Shown: in pieces, positions 1-12,330 of the stretch | How the letters are laid out: each line of letters starts with the position of its first letter | Numbering within the stretch: the first letter of the stretch is position 1 | The notes under the pieces: generated by a model | What the model saw: the letters and a program-made list of their open reading frames with translations, nothing else | Told to the model about the DNA's origin: nothing | Databases searched by the model: none | Translations under genes and position numbers: made by a program | Assembly: GCA_029747015.1 (NCBI GenBank) | Contig: JAKOGI010001352.1 | Location: 10,001 to 74,000, forward strand | DNA: 64,000 nt | Direction: 5' to 3' | Source of the DNA: Carnegiea gigantea | Lineage: Eukaryota > Streptophyta > Magnoliopsida > Caryophyllales > Cactaceae

Positions 1-534
1 TCCATCTACATATATATTATAAAAACATATATATATATGTTATTATATATGTGCGGATATATTATATGTTATGTTATGTGTGTGTGTTGTGTGGGTGTGT
101 GTTTGGTGTGTGTGTATATATATAATATATTATATATATATAGTATATAATATATATATATATATATATATAATATATATATATAATATATTAATAATAT
201 ATATTATATATATAAATATATATAAATACACATATAATAATGTATATATATTACCTATAATATAGTATATATATATATAGATATATTATATATATAGATA
301 TATATATATAAGATATATTATTATATATATATATATATATATATGTATACGGAGGTAGTTATGTTTGTATTTGATGGTGTTGGGCGTGTTTGGCTTTTTT
401 GTGGGTTAATATTTATATTATATATATGTATGCATATGTATGTGTGTTGTGATGCATGTATGTATGTATACTATATATATATAATATATATATATATAGA
501 ATATATATATATTATATAATATATATATATATAT

Positions 535-583
<49 letters not shown>

Positions 584-592
584 CATGCCCAC
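1..592. repeat. (TA)n-rich low-complexity DNA
   Basis: Almost uninterrupted TA/ATA/TATG microsatellite DNA with short GT-rich islands (about 60-120 and 350-470). The open frames in it encode only I/Y runs and are not genes. It ends at the start of element A's 5' LTR. Confidence 0.9.
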
Positions 593-1089
593 GGTAACGA
601 TCATGAAGTTTCGTTTTAGTTCATTAGATTGGTTAAATTAATTTAGTTTGGTTATTCATTGATTTCGTGATTATCTGATATTTTATTTTGGGTAAAATTG
701 TTGCATAAAATTATTTGTGATTTAGTTCGTCATTTTAATTTTTTAAAATGCATGTTTTTATATTTATATTGCTTAGTTTGTGTTAATCCTAGTCAATACT
801 AGTTGAATTGGATTAAAGCTGCAATTGTTGATATTTTTCGCAACTCAATTGTTTGGTTAAAAGTGGAAAAGGAAAATAGAAAAGGGCTTATGTTGATGGG
901 ATTTTCCCTCTTGGCCTTGGCAACCAAAAGGCAAAAAGAAAAAGGGAAAGGGAGGTGGGTTGGTCAGCGATGCCAGCAGGGGGTTTACTCAACTCAACAT
1001 GCACGCCGCACACGCTGCACATGCATCACACTCAAAGTCACGGACGGGGGAGAGAGAGAGAGAGAGAGAGAGAGAGACGGAGAGGGGGG

Positions 1090-1126
<37 letters not shown>

Positions 1127-3490
1127 AAGGGAGGAAAGAGAGGACAAAAGGGAGGGAGAAGGAGTTGAAGAGGGAGAAGAAAAATAGGAGGAAAGGCTTG
1201 AGAGGAAGAAGGGAACACAAGCGACACTTTGATCTTGCAATTCTAGCCTTTTCAACCGAAACCCTTAGGTGGGTAGCTCTCTCCCTTAATTATATTAATT
1301 TGAAATTAAATTGATTTTTGGATTTATCTTGAATGTTGGTGATTATGAGTAGAATCTATAGTTATTTAGTTAAGTTATTAAAATTTTTAAGTAAGGAAGG
1401 CATGATGTTGATATATAGTTAAAGTGTATTAGATTTTTAGAGTTGTTGGATGTATTCGTGTTTGGATGAGAATTTGACACTAATTAGGTAGGTCCATGTC
1501 TTTTTTAAAGCAATCATGAGATTTATATGGCCAATTGTTGGATTTTTGTGAGTAAAGTTAGGACCATAATTTAGGTATTTTATGGATTAAGGCATGTACA
1601 ATTATTAAATGATGTACAAAAGGGTTAACATAGAAAAAAAATAAGGGAATAAAGAGAGGAGAAATTTGATGGATATTAATAAAGAAAAAGAGGACTTTAT
1701 ATACACTAAATACACTTTTAAAGCTTGGGTTGGATGTTGGATATTGAAAGTACTATGTTAATGATAGGGATTGCAAAGTCTTGGACATAGATCCTAGGTT
1801 AAGTGCCTTTAATGAAAGAGATATTTAGTGTAGCGAGACTAATGGTCATGTAGTAAGAAAGTGATACTTGAGACCGTGAATTATGCTTAAATACTTTTAG
1901 TAGCTCTCCTGTTTATGTTAATCGATTATTAGCCTTGTTAATGTTTTTATGATGTTTTATGTTATCTTTACCTTTAAGATGTTTTATCAAGTACTGAGTT
2001 CTTATTTTGAGACTTGTGAAGTGTGTTGAATGCTTGATCAAGATGATGGTAAGCCCAATGGATGTGAATTTGTTTTACAAAGTGAATTATGACAAAATGT
2101 GTGTTTTGTGCTTTATAATTGGTGTTCGTGTTACCGTGGCTTATGTGTTGTTAGAATGCTTACCAAATTTTGAAAACTAACTCATTGTAAAGAAAATGGG
2201 TTGAGTAGTTAAAGTATTTAAAAATCGATGGTGCTTGCGAACGTTGTGTTCATGTGAAAACACTTTGTTGTTGAGAATAATTAAAGGACTTACATTATAA
2301 TCGGCCTATGCATTCAATGCCAATGGATTTCTGAAGTCTTCTAGGTTGCTCGAGATTAACCTATGCATATCATATTAATATTGTCCCGACGAGGGTAACG
2401 TATATCATAGATTTTAGCGTGTCATAGGAACCTAGGTGTCTAGCGGGTATGCATCTCACTCGTATTGAGAATGAACTAACGACTAGTAACTAAAGAATGC
2501 CATAAGAATAAATTTTAATCCAATAAGTAAAGTGTTATGAAGTTCTAAGGGTTTTGATCCCAAATAGTATTTTAAAAAAAGGATTTCAGTTCCATTCAGC
2601 TGAAACTGAAATTGTGTTTTCACACTGTTTACATAAGTCTGCTTACAGGTGAGTAAAAAACATTTTAAAAGGTGCATATGTGCCACTTTTGTGAAGTTTG
2701 CATTTAGCACCTAATTGAAAGAAGCTTTCAATTTCATTATGCGAAAAGTTGCAAAAAGCAATTGCTTACCCTACACTACTGTTATGCCAATATCAATTGA
2801 GTGCTATTGAGTAATTTATGACGTATAAATGCTTTGGGTTTTAAGCGAGTTAGTTATTCACTAAGTATGTGGTTTTCTTACCCCCTCTTTTTCATTTTCC
2901 AGGTTCAGAGTAAGTTTTGTCCTTATGAAAGAACAATTCTTTTGTTTGTTATTACATGTTGGGCGATGCTGATGCATTACTTTAGTTTGTTCTAATGCTT
3001 CTCTTGTAACTTGGTTGGTGTAGAGCTATATCTTTGGACTTGCAATGTGGTAATACATAGTTTAGCTCCATCAACCTCGTTAGAGTAAATGCCACCTCCC
3101 CTGTCCCTAAACATGTTGTAACGTTCGCTTAAGTGTGTTATAAGTCAGTTAATATCCATGTGTATGACCTGTGAAGACTTTGTTTATTTCTCGAACTATT
3201 TAGTGGTTGATTATTACAGGTGAAGTGTGCTTTAAGCGGGTATCTTATGGAGTAAGTGACACAATTACTCCTAATGGTGCATTTTCAGGTTAACTTGTTT
3301 TTAGTCCTTGCTAAGCATGATTGTTCAAGTGGGATCTAACATTCTTCTTTCTTTTTTTTAAAACAAAATTCCCATTCTTTACTATTTTCTAAGCTCTTTA
3401 AGACCATTTTAACTTTTAATTTTGCCTTAAGAATTCCATAATGGAACCTTGGCAATGTAATATTCCTCCTAGGGAAGCAGGGGTGTTACA
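593..3490 (+). repeat. Element A 5' LTR
   Basis: About 2.9 kb, ending GGTGTTACA, directly before the primer site. It aligns along its length by eye with 31595-35011 and 55007-57729. The start is set by matching GGTAACGATCATGAAG to TGTAAGGACTATGAAA at 31595, so the canonical TG has mutated to GG. The three copies differ by roughly 15-20%, which makes the element old. ORFs inside are chance frames in a GA-rich tract. Confidence 0.85.
1049..1180 (+). repeat. (GA)n microsatellite inside A's 5' LTR
   Basis: Long AG dinucleotide runs at about 1050-1076 and 1090-1116, followed by purine-rich DNA. The matching places in the other two LTR copies (about 32025-32110 and 55452-55540) are GA-rich but less regular, so the repeat expanded in this copy. 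It produces spurious R/E-rich and S/L-rich frames on both strands. Confidence 0.85.
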
Positions 3491-3495
3491 TTTGG

Positions 3496-3508
3496 TGGTA
3501 TCAGAGCC
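3496..3508 (+). other. Element A primer-binding site (tRNA-iMet type)
   Basis: TGGTATCAGAGCC lies five bases after the LTR end. It is complementary to the 3' end of plant initiator tRNA-Met, the usual primer of chromoviruses. The match is perfect in an otherwise decayed element. Confidence 0.9.
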
Positions 3509-4715
3509 ATAGACTTCATCATTATCTATAAGTGTTTATTAATTGCTTGAACATGTGGTTGGTGTGCAAATCATGATTAGTTACATGATTTATGAATATG
3601 TGTTTATGTGTTTGATGCCTTGGTTAGGATGATGTTTGCCCTTAGCAACTTTGTTTTTATGTCTACTGGTTGGTGGCCTGTAACACTGTGTTCTTTTGGA
3701 GATGTATCGAGGAATTCAACATTATGTGCCTAGAACGCCTTACAGCTAACCATAGGGTCAAGTACTTTGTCAGAAAAATTTCGACTGCAGGTCCCTGGGC
3801 TTAGATTACTACTAATCTTTGCCAGAGGATGCTTCCTCACAGATGGACTGATTTCACTTGTCGTAAGATGATGACTTTTCTTCTCTAAGTTGAGCGTCAA
3901 CTTCACAGCATAGTTGATAACCTAGTAGAGAGGTAAGCAGTAGCCGACTAGCTCATTTAAATGAGTTGGTGGGGTATGATTAGAACGAGTGATTCCAGGG
4001 GGCGAGATGGAAGGATAAGGTCCGAGAATTAATGTATGTTACATCTTTTTCCCAGTTCCTTCAAGAAGTGAGGTGCAGAAGGGTAGCCTGTATATAGGTA
4101 CGATGGGTAAACGCTAATGGGTTAAACTATCATAGGGGTTGGGAAAGGACTATGGCTCACACGCTCGAGCTAATAGAAGAGCAGGATTATGTAGAGTTTA
4201 CATCTATTCTGCAGCTAGCAGAGCAGCTAGCCCTAGAGGCCGAGTCTGATGGTTCTAACTAATGTTCTATAATCGACCCCGATGATATGGATGAAGAAGA
4301 CCCATATGAGACTAACTCTTTAGGTGAAGAGTAAGTATCACCCGCGTTACTGGCGCGGAGTGGTAGGAGCATCAGAGCCTACTCAAGTTGTGGTAGACTT
4401 AGCTAACTAGCTTATAAAATAATGTAAGTGACATTAATTATGTGGCTATAAGTCACAAATTTTGTAACTAACTAGTTAAATGATTCTAAGTCGCCTACTG
4501 GCAGGGTAAGAACTCGGACTACTTTATTTCCTTATCTATGCATGGTGTATGAATGTTACTAATGTTATATAATTAATTAATATGTTTGTGTGATTGTACA
4601 AATTGATATATATGTGTTTGAATGATGCTTACGAATGAACTACTATGTCTGTAACTTTTTCCCTCCAGTAGAGCTAAGTAGTGTTGCATGTGTGTATGTG
4701 TATCTATATGAGCAG
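3509..4715 (+). other. Element A leader with a decayed coding-like stretch
   Basis: The untranslated leader between primer site and gag. One frame from about 4017 to 4336 stays open except for two stops and reads as a glutamine/leucine segment followed by a strongly acidic tail (DPDDMDEEDPYE). The family is unknown. The frame ends at GAAGAGTAAGTAT, which resembles a splice donor, and a pyrimidine tract ending CAG lies at about 4658-4669, upstream of gag. Function and splicing are inference only. Confidence 0.45.
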
Positions 4716-5600
4716 ATGCCACCTACGAGAGCACCACCACCAGCTCCTCCGGAGCCGATAGCCATGGAGATGATTTGTAAATTTAATAAGATAAAACCTC
4801 TGAAATTCGAAGGAGGACCTGACCCATTACTATATGAGTAATGGCGAAGGAAGATGCAGAACTTACTCTCTGTGATGGAGTCTCCTGAACAGTTTAAGGT
4901 TCAACTAGCCACTTATCATTTATCAACTTGAGAAAAAGGTAGAATATTGGTGGGAAACTGCTAAACCCCATAAGGGAGAGAGAGCCTTAACTTGGGCTGA
5001 GTTTAGGAACCTCATGGATGTCAAATATTATCCCAAGGATGTTAAGTGGTGCTAAGGAGCAAGAATCCCTTAAGCTTATGCTGGGGAAGGCCATGAGTGT
5101 GATGAAGTATGCAGCTAATTTCAATGAGCTTAATTACTTTACTCCAGTCTATGTGGCCACTGATTAAACAAGGATGAAAGGATTTGAGCATGGGTTGAAG
5201 GGTAAGCTTAAGGAAGCAATAATAGGCCACTCTTACTCTAACTTCCAAGAGATGTTCTAAAAAGCAGTTAAAATAGCACAGGTGGTGGACGAGAGTGAAG
5301 CTACGAAGATGGAAGTGGTGCAAGATAAGAGGAAGTTTGGTACGGGAGCTCTAACCCCAATTCGGAAGGAACCTCAAAAGGTTTAACCCTGGGCAGTTTT
5401 AAAACAAGGGAAAACAACCTGAAGGAAGTTGGGAGAGGAAGCTTTGTGATAAGTGCTTCTGCCATCACTCTGGACCTTTTAGAGGGCATCACGGTAATGT
5501 TATGGTTACGATGAATTTGGCACTTAGTGGCTAATTGCCCAAAAGCTACATGGAACTACCGAGGCAACACCTAAAAGCAGAAGTACTGACCCCAGCAATC
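4716..5600 (+). pseudogene. gag: Element A gag remnant
   Basis: Gag is the capsid/nucleocapsid precursor that packages the element RNA. The likely start is the ATG at 4716 (MPPTRAPPPAPPEP), opening a proline-rich N terminus. The retrotransposon-gag signature follows in shifting frames: EYWWETAKPHKGERALTW, then AEFRNLMDVKYYPKDV, then KEQESLKLMLGK and MKYAANFNEL (about 4930-5140). A cysteine/histidine cluster near 5445-5490 (CDKCFCHHSGP) is what remains of a zinc-knuckle region and no longer fits CCHC spacing. At least five stops and several frameshifts are present, including TAA at 4840. Confidence 0.75.
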
Positions 5601-5689
5601 AGTGCGATAGGGTCACCATCCAATTCCTAACAAGAAGGAAGGCAAGAAACCTTAAGTTGCAGGTCAAGTTTTCTATCTTGGTAAAAACC

Positions 5690-6152
5690 AAGAGGAGGAT
5701 CCTAATGTAGTCGTGCCAGGTACTTTGCTTCTTAACAAAACTTATGCATATGTTCTATTTGATTCTAGTGCAAGTCATGCTTTTATAACAGCCTAAATTT
5801 GCTAAGAAACGTTCTACAGATCCATTTGAAATGGATCATGTATTATACATGAATACCCCAGTGCATGCTGTTCTATATAGTGATGTTATATTTGGGAATT
5901 GTCCTTTGATTGTTAGTGGGAAAGAGCCTTCTTGGTAACTTGGTTAAAATAGAGATGTAGGCTTTGAAGTTATTTTAAGGACGTACTAGCTAGCTGAGTA
6001 TCAAGTGACCATGGATTACAAAAGAAAAGTAATCTCGGTCACTACTTCTGAGGGAGAGAAGCTTGAACATAAGGGGAGCAACCCTCAAAAAGAAATCTCA
6101 GTCATCTCCGCTATGGAAGTCTTTAAGATGATGAAAACGATGCCAAGGATAC
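5690..6152 (+). pseudogene. Element A protease remnant
   Basis: Retropepsin-like aspartic protease region that would cleave the Gag-Pol polyprotein. The active-site segment reads LFDSSASHAFI (about 5755-5790). The family consensus has DSG, so the glycine is replaced by serine. Downstream, VISVTTSEGEK and EISVISAMEVF match the region between protease and RT in this group. Stops occur within it. The coding stretch is cut at about 6152 by element B and resumes at 17382. The continuous version would read through an acidic linker (KDDEN, AKD) into EQYYVQ. Confidence 0.7.
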
Positions 6153-7606
6153 TGTTGTGATTTTTGCAAGTGCAAAGTTTATCATTTTAGCAGTTACGGT
6201 TCGTTCCTCAGGGATGGATTATGAAGTTCGGGTTATTAAGTAGATTTAATTATCCTTGACCCTTGGCACAAGCTAAACTATCACCAAAGTAAATGAAATT
6301 GATCAAGGTAAAAAAATTGAAACTATGACACCTAAATAATACTACACCACTAGATTAAAAATGAAACATCTTGAAGGCCACATCTTCGATAACATAAGAT
6401 TAAGTGGTTAAGTTAATTCAGCTTGAGCAAGGGACAACAAAAGGCATGTGTGAAGAGTAAACCTTAATTCCCCAAAACTACAAGTGATAACAAAATAGAG
6501 CTGAGATGAAGAACCAAAATTAATCATCAATCAAACCTAGAATCTAAGCACAAATTTGCATCACAATATGGGCAGAGCAGACCGTTCAAATTCAACCCAA
6601 AGCTTGTATAATCTAACACCAAAAACTAGAATGACTTGCTTAAATTAAATGGGAATCTAACTGAATTATAAAATTTGAGAGTCTAACTTATTAATGTGCG
6701 AAAAACAAGAGAAACAAATGGAGAAAAGGAACAATGGAAACCAGAAAAACTAAGTATAGTGATTAAATTGAAAATGCCCTCTATATGCTTTCCCTTGAAT
6801 CAACCTTGCCCTTCAATTTTGTAATTGCAAAAATTGCCATCCCTATCTCTTTCGTGCTCAAATTAACCTTCAATTATGGATTTATAGCTGTGGAATTGAT
6901 GAGAAGAATGATAATGAAGATAACGGCGGGATTAAGAATGTAATTATAAAGTGGAAATTAAAAGTGAGTGGTATGGTTATGGAGTATGGAGTACGACGGG
7001 AGATAAAGCAGCACACAGGTTTGGGTGCTTTTCTTTGAGTTCTCTAAGCAACGAGGAGTGAGAAAGAAGAAAGGGAGGAACTTCACACGTCATGTGAGAA
7101 TGACGTTTGTTTCGATCAGGGTGAGGAGATGAGGCAAAAGCTGGTTTCTAGGAGAGGCTGGGACTGCAATTAGGTTAGGCTTGCATAGAGAGAGAGAATA
7201 GAAGGAGGAGAAAAAGGGGGGAAGGCTTCTAGATTGAGTCATGAGGGAAAGCAGAAGAATGAGCAAGCCTGCAAAGCTAGGGATGAAAGGAAAAGAGGGG
7301 GAAGGGTTGGTTAGGTATGTGAGGCGAGGAGTGAGCTCGGCCTACGGATGGAGCAAATAGAACATGCCCATTGTGAAGAGAGGCTGGCTGCATATGAGAG
7401 CTGGGGTTTCGAACAGAGCTTTAGGCTTTCTTTCTTTCTCCCTTGTTCAATTCTAAAAGCTTGATCTGTTTGAACAAATTATTTATTTTTCCTCAAAATT
7501 TTTCAATTCCTACAAAATAAATAAAAATTGTTAAAATCCTAATCTAATAAGTTATTTTAAGCAAATATTGTTAGATAATAAAAGGTTATAAAATAACATA
7601 ATTCTA
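6153..7606 (-). repeat. Element B 3' LTR
   Basis: 1454 bp, aligned by eye with 15978-17381 and 50627-52060. Shared landmarks are a stretch near 6238 beginning AAGTAGATTTAATTATC, GACCCTTGGCACAAGCT, AGCTTGATCT and the ending ATAACATAATTCTA. Differences of roughly 10-15% from the 5' LTR suggest an old insertion. The end at 7606 is where similarity to the other LTR copies stops. No convincing polypurine tract was seen next to it. Confidence 0.82.
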
Positions 7607-9600
7607 GGTTGAAAAATACCTTCACGCCTATATTTTTCGTGTCATTCAGTAAAATGAAACTAAAAATCATAGAAAAGAAAATAAAATCCTGACTCACTTT
7701 CACAGGAATCATGATTGCAGTTAGCATGTGCAACAAGCCTTTTAAACGCCTAAGTTGCCCCTAGTGGACAGTAATGTCTCATGAGGGTTTGCAAAAAACA
7801 TACCCACCAAATCAATGAAAAAACAAAAAGTAAATTGACAATTAAAAATTAAAAGTCTTTTTGGGCTTTTCAATGTTTATATACAAATCAACGAAAAATA
7901 TGCACACATTCCAATTAACCACATTACTCAAGTAACAGTATTAGATCACGTATAAACACAGTGTACACATAAAAAAATTCTTAGTCCCACCGATGACATC
8001 TATACATAATTTTTCACCTCACTTAGAAAATATGTATAAGCTTGATTAGTAACCTCCCTTTAGGGATATGTGAAATACTCTCGCTCATGTGTTTAATATA
8101 TAATGGTGTTAACTCAATTCATCTTCCAATCATACAAACTACCATGTGCTTGCTAATATTCTCAATTCTCCATTACTCAAATACATAATGCAAGATGATA
8201 ATTAAGGGGACTTAACACAGGTTATAATGGGGATAAGGGTTAAAAGGTAAGAGGGGGATGTCGATTTAGGAAACGAGGAGCTAAAAGTCAAGTGACCTAA
8301 GAGAAACCAAACTCACCAACTATATCAATCACTTTTTCAAAAGTTATAACAAAATAAGGCACACTCCATAAAAATGGACCATTGGAAAGGAGTATGTATA
8401 ATCAATATGCATTCATGCCAAACATTCTTATTCATAACTCTTTTTCTTTTTCAACTTTTTTTTCCTTTTTTTTAACTTCTTTTTTTTTTCATTTTTTCTT
8501 TCACTTTTTTCCTTTGATTTTCTCTCTTTTTCCTTTTTTTCTTTGAAACAAAAATAATTGAATGGCATGTAACAACATAACTCATTTTCCGAATGATCAC
8601 AATAATACATCCCGTTATATAACCAAGATCAACCACCAATTATCTAAAATACCCAAAAGCTACCCAATGTATATTGAGGTGTTGCTTCATTAGTCTTAGC
8701 TTAGGTATAGGAAATGTTTTTAGGGAAAAGGCTAAAATAAGGGATTCATAATAGAAAACGGTCAAGGCCTAAAGGGTTCGCAAAGAGGATCAAACATTCA
8801 AACCAAGGTGGCAGGTTGGCTATGTGGCTCCTTAAACAAAGGAATGCCTTTATCATATATCATCATAATGCACATTCTAAATGTGATTTCAAAGAAAATC
8901 ATAGCAAGTTGTAGAGATGTAATCATGGAAGAGATACACAGGAAAGAAAAATGTGAGACTAAAAATTATGAATTAGTCTTTAAGACAAAATATGTCATGG
9001 GTTCATCTATCAAAGTCAAGCTTACTTTAAAAACATCGGGGGTTAAGGCTGTACATAAACATCACATTTTGAACAAAGTTCTATTATGCACATCATATCC
9101 GTATACAATCTAATACTAAGGTACAAGAGACCAAAATCAATCAGGATGGCATATATATTCCTGAAAAAGAAAACATAAAATTTTTTTTTTTGGGGGATTT
9201 TCAAAATTTTCATTTTTCTTTTCCTTTTTTTTCTTTTTTTTCCTCAATTTTTGAGGCAAAGTTTTCCCACTCCCACTCATAAATCAGACAATGTCCTCAT
9301 TGGAATTAAAAGGAAGCATAAAAACTGAAGAGAAAACCTAAAAAGAAAAACAAATGTACAACGAAAGATAAGACTCAAAACTAAAGAAAAATATGAGATT
9401 CTAAAATGCAAATATAAAAACATATACACAAAAGAGAAGAAAAAGAAAAAAAATCCCAAATATACAATAGGAAGAAAAAAAGAAAAATAGGAAAAACAGA
9501 AAGAAGGGAAAGAAATTCTAAGCAAACCAGGTCAGGTGTTGAATACACCCAAACTACTCTGGAGCACATTACTCTTCAGAACTCGGCTCACAAAGTACTA
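7607..9600 (-). other. Element B region between integrase and 3' LTR, no gene
   Basis: In Athila elements this position often carries an envelope-like ORF or long non-coding DNA. Here no recognisable coding frame was found. The stretch holds T/C-rich and A-rich tracts (about 8440-8540, 9180-9245 and 9370-9500) and a purine-rich segment near 8210-8270. Short frames at 8428-8610 and 9277-9569 are low-complexity artefacts. Confidence 0.55.
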
Positions 9601-11019
9601 GACACTGTATATCCGCTGTGCTTGAGAGCTCCAGAAACTATTTCAACCTTTGGTCATTCACCTTAAACTTGAAACCACTTTCAGGATCCTATATCTCAAC
9701 TACACCATAGGGAAATACATGTGAAATAATATAAGGATTCGTTTATCGGAACCTCAATTTCTCTGGAAAATGGTGGAGCTTAGAATCTTATAGGAGCACT
9801 TTCATTCCTGGGGCAAATCTTCGCTAATAATGTGTATCATGAAATAACTTAGACCTCTCTTTATAGGATCAAGCACTCTCAAATACCTCAACTCTTATCA
9901 CTTTTAGCTCACTTAGTTGCATTCTCCTCTCCTCACAATCTTGAGTGTCCTATAAGCCGATAAAGCATCTACAAGCTTGTCAGCTGAATCTTCTCTATTC
10001 CTACTCATAGTCTTTTTCAAAAGCTGCTTAATTTGCCTATTGGACACTTCAACCTAGCCATTGATCTATGGATGATAGAGGGTAGCAAGTTTATAGATGA
10101 TGGAGTACCTCATTAATAAGGCATTAAGGACCTATTAGTAAAGTGGGTAACCTTCTTCAGAAAATCCTTCTTTTATAAAATGTTTTCACAAAATCTAATT
10201 TTTATGGGTCTTTTAGAATCAGCCTCTTTACGGGCAGCATTGTCGATAGAGGTAAGATTACCTACATCTGGATCTCCCCAAACCCCACAAAAGCGGGACC
10301 CACACTGGGAGTTGTTGTTGTTGTTGTAGTCAAGTGGGTAACCTGAACACTAATGATAGCTCGGGGAATGCCAAATCTAGCAAACATATTCTCCCCAAGG
10401 AACTTTACAACCACTTTAGCACCATTGGTCTTAGTAGAGGTGGCCTGTACCTATTTAGAAACATAGTCTACAGCTAGCAAAATATACTAATTCCAAAAAG
10501 AAGATAGAAATAGCCCCATGAAGTCTATACTCCAAATATCAAAAATCTTCACTACAATGATGGGATTAAGTGGCATCATATGCCTGTTACTAATCCTACC
10601 CAAGTGTTAGCACCTAAGGCGACTCTTATAGTACTCAAAAGCATACCTAAACAAGATAGGCCAATAAAAACTATATTGAAGAACTTTGGCTACTGTCTAT
10701 CCCCCATTGAAATGGCCCCCACGTGCTTGGTCATGACAGAAAAAAAGGACACTCCTAACCTCATGGTCAGGAATACAACTTGTGAAGACTTGGTTGAAAC
10801 AATACTTAAAAAGTATAGGTCATTCCAAACGAAGAATTTCACAAGGTGGAAAAACCTATCTCTATCGTTCTTAAGATAACCCTTAGGAATCCTACCAGAC
10901 ACTAGGTAGTTCACAATGTCTGCATACCAATGGTTAGGGTGGACTGCAAGCAATTGCTTATCATGGTAGCATTCAAAATTAATGGACTTGTGCTCTCTAA
11001 CACAGAGAATTATAGACAA
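9600..11019 (-). pseudogene. Element B integrase remnant
   Basis: Integrase inserts the cDNA copy into the host chromosome. On the minus strand, 11019-10690 gives the N-terminal part: HWYADIVNYLVSGRIPKGY, then FFHLVKFFVWND and FFSVMTKHVGA, typical of the HHCC region of Athila-type integrases. The core follows at about 10500-10345 with LAVDYVSK and FARFGIPRAIIS. The second catalytic aspartate is lost, as ISDGG is read as ISVQV. A SINE (10153-10331) splits the core here. The C-terminal core resumes with VEVSNRQIKQLLKK (about 10060-10010), keeping the glutamate region, and KVNDQRLK (about 9650). Several stops are present. Confidence 0.8.
10153..10331 (+). mobile_element. Au-like SINE inserted in element B's integrase
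   Basis: A 179-bp insertion flanked by a perfect 12-bp target duplication, AAGTGGGTAACC at 10141-10152 and 10332-10343. The body has the conserved right part of Au/TS-type plant SINEs: AGAGGTAAGATTACCTACAT, CTGGATCTCCCCAAACCCCA, then GGGACCCACACTGGGAG, ending in TTG repeats. The left part is diverged, and tRNA-like A and B boxes are not clear. Non-autonomous; it depends on LINE machinery (family knowledge). Removing it restores integrase homology across the site. Confidence 0.9.
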
Positions 11020-11372
11020 ATGGTTAACAAGTAAGTTCTCAAAACCTTTCTTATCCCTAACCTTTTAATCAAATTCTTACAAAAGCAAGATCCACCTCAT
11101 AAGTGTAAGATTAGCATCCTTCTTAGAAAGAAGGTGCTTAAGAGTAGAGTGGTTAGTATAAACAATCACATGAGACCCAATTATATGAGGTATAAACTTT
11201 TCAAAGCCAAAGATCACAGCCAAAAATTCTTTTTTAGTGACACTACAATTCAGCTAGGCATCATTCAAAGTGTGATAAGCATAACTGACATGGGGTTTCT
11301 TATCAACATGTTGCCCCAAAAAAAGCCTAATAGCATAGTTAGAAGCGTCACAGATTAACCCAAAAGGTTCTC
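11020..11372 (-). pseudogene. Element B RNase H remnant
   Basis: RNase H removes the RNA strand during reverse transcription. Minus-strand reading gives SDASNYAIGLFLGQ, then KPHVSYAYHTLNDA, KEFLAVIFGFEKF, and SHVIVYTNHSTLKHLL, matching the DAS, KE and TDH-type positions of gypsy RNase H (the last aspartate is Asn here). It lies between the RT at its right and the integrase at its left, as expected for Ty3/gypsy on the minus strand. Stops interrupt it. Confidence 0.72.
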
Positions 11373-12330
11373 TCAGATGGGAGGATGAAGAACAAGAGTA
11401 GAGGTCGAGACCTCCTCAAGCTTTGTAAATGCCATAAGACATTCTGCAAAGAAGTGAAATATCACATCCTTAGCTAAAAGGTTGGTCAAAAGCCTAGCTA
11501 TCTGACTAAAATACTTAATTAAATGATGATAGAAGTCAGCATGCCCAAGAAAAGACCTCACCTCTTTTATGCAAGTGGGATGGGAAAGATTAACAATCAA
11601 ATCAGCCTTAGCCTTGTCTACTTCAATTCCATCTCTAGAAATAATGTTGCCTAAGACTATCCCCTTTTCAATAATGAAATGACACTTCTCCCAATTCAAT
11701 GTCAGATTTTTCTCCATACACCTTTTCAACACTTTTCTCAGATTAAACGAACAATCATAAAAGGAAGGCCCAAACACATTGAAGTCATCCATGAAAATTT
11801 CTACGCACTATTTAACTAAATCTAAGAAAATATTAATCACACACCTCTGAAAGGTTATAATGCATTACATTGTCCAAAAGGCATTCTGCTAAAGGCAAAT
11901 GTCCAAACAAATTGGTGAAAGTAGTCTTCTATTGATTCTTAGGAGTGAGCGAGATTTGAGTATAGTAAGAATGTCCATCTAAAAAATAATAGATAGAATG
12001 TCCAGCCAACCTCTCTAACATCTAGTCAAAAAAGGGAAGAAAAAATGATCTTTCCTTAGTGGCAGTATTCAATTTCCTATGGTCAATACAAACATACTGC
12101 CTGGATTAGACTCGAGCGGGAACTAACTCGCTCTTATCATTCCTAATTACGGTAATACCAATCTTTTTAGCAACAATTTGAATAGGTCTAACCCACTCAC
12201 TATCGAACATGGGATAGATAATCCCATAGTCTAACCATTTGAGCGCCTCCTTCCTAAGTACTTCCTTGAAGGTCGGGTTTAAATGCCTTTGACGGTCTTG
12301 GTAGGGCCTAGCACTATTCTCCTAATGGAT
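11373..12330 (-). pseudogene. Element B reverse transcriptase remnant
   Basis: Minus-strand frame 11792-11373 holds the second half of RT. The catalytic block reads IFMDDFNVFG, with both aspartates kept, followed by NLRKVLKRCMEKNLTLNWEK and GNIISRDGIEVDKAK, a normal gypsy RT thumb/connection signature. The first half lies in broken frames from about 12320 to 11800: KWLDYGIIYPM, SEWVRPIQIVAKK, HRKLNTATK and FLDGHSYYTQ. Stops include several TAG codons. Homologous to the RT start of element G at 63580-64000. Confidence 0.82.

Noticed and set aside
71..641. Small I/Y-rich open frames in the first 640 bases
   Set aside because: Translations of TA microsatellite DNA with no domain or codon signal.
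803..1314. Overlapping frames of 60-121 codons on both strands
   Set aside because: They come from the GA-rich tract of A's LTR. Six-frame openness is due to repeat composition.
9277..9569. Membrane-protein-like frames (F/L-rich) as an Athila envelope gene
   Set aside because: They are antisense readings of an A-rich low-complexity tract, with no signal peptide pattern. They do not recur in the related elements.
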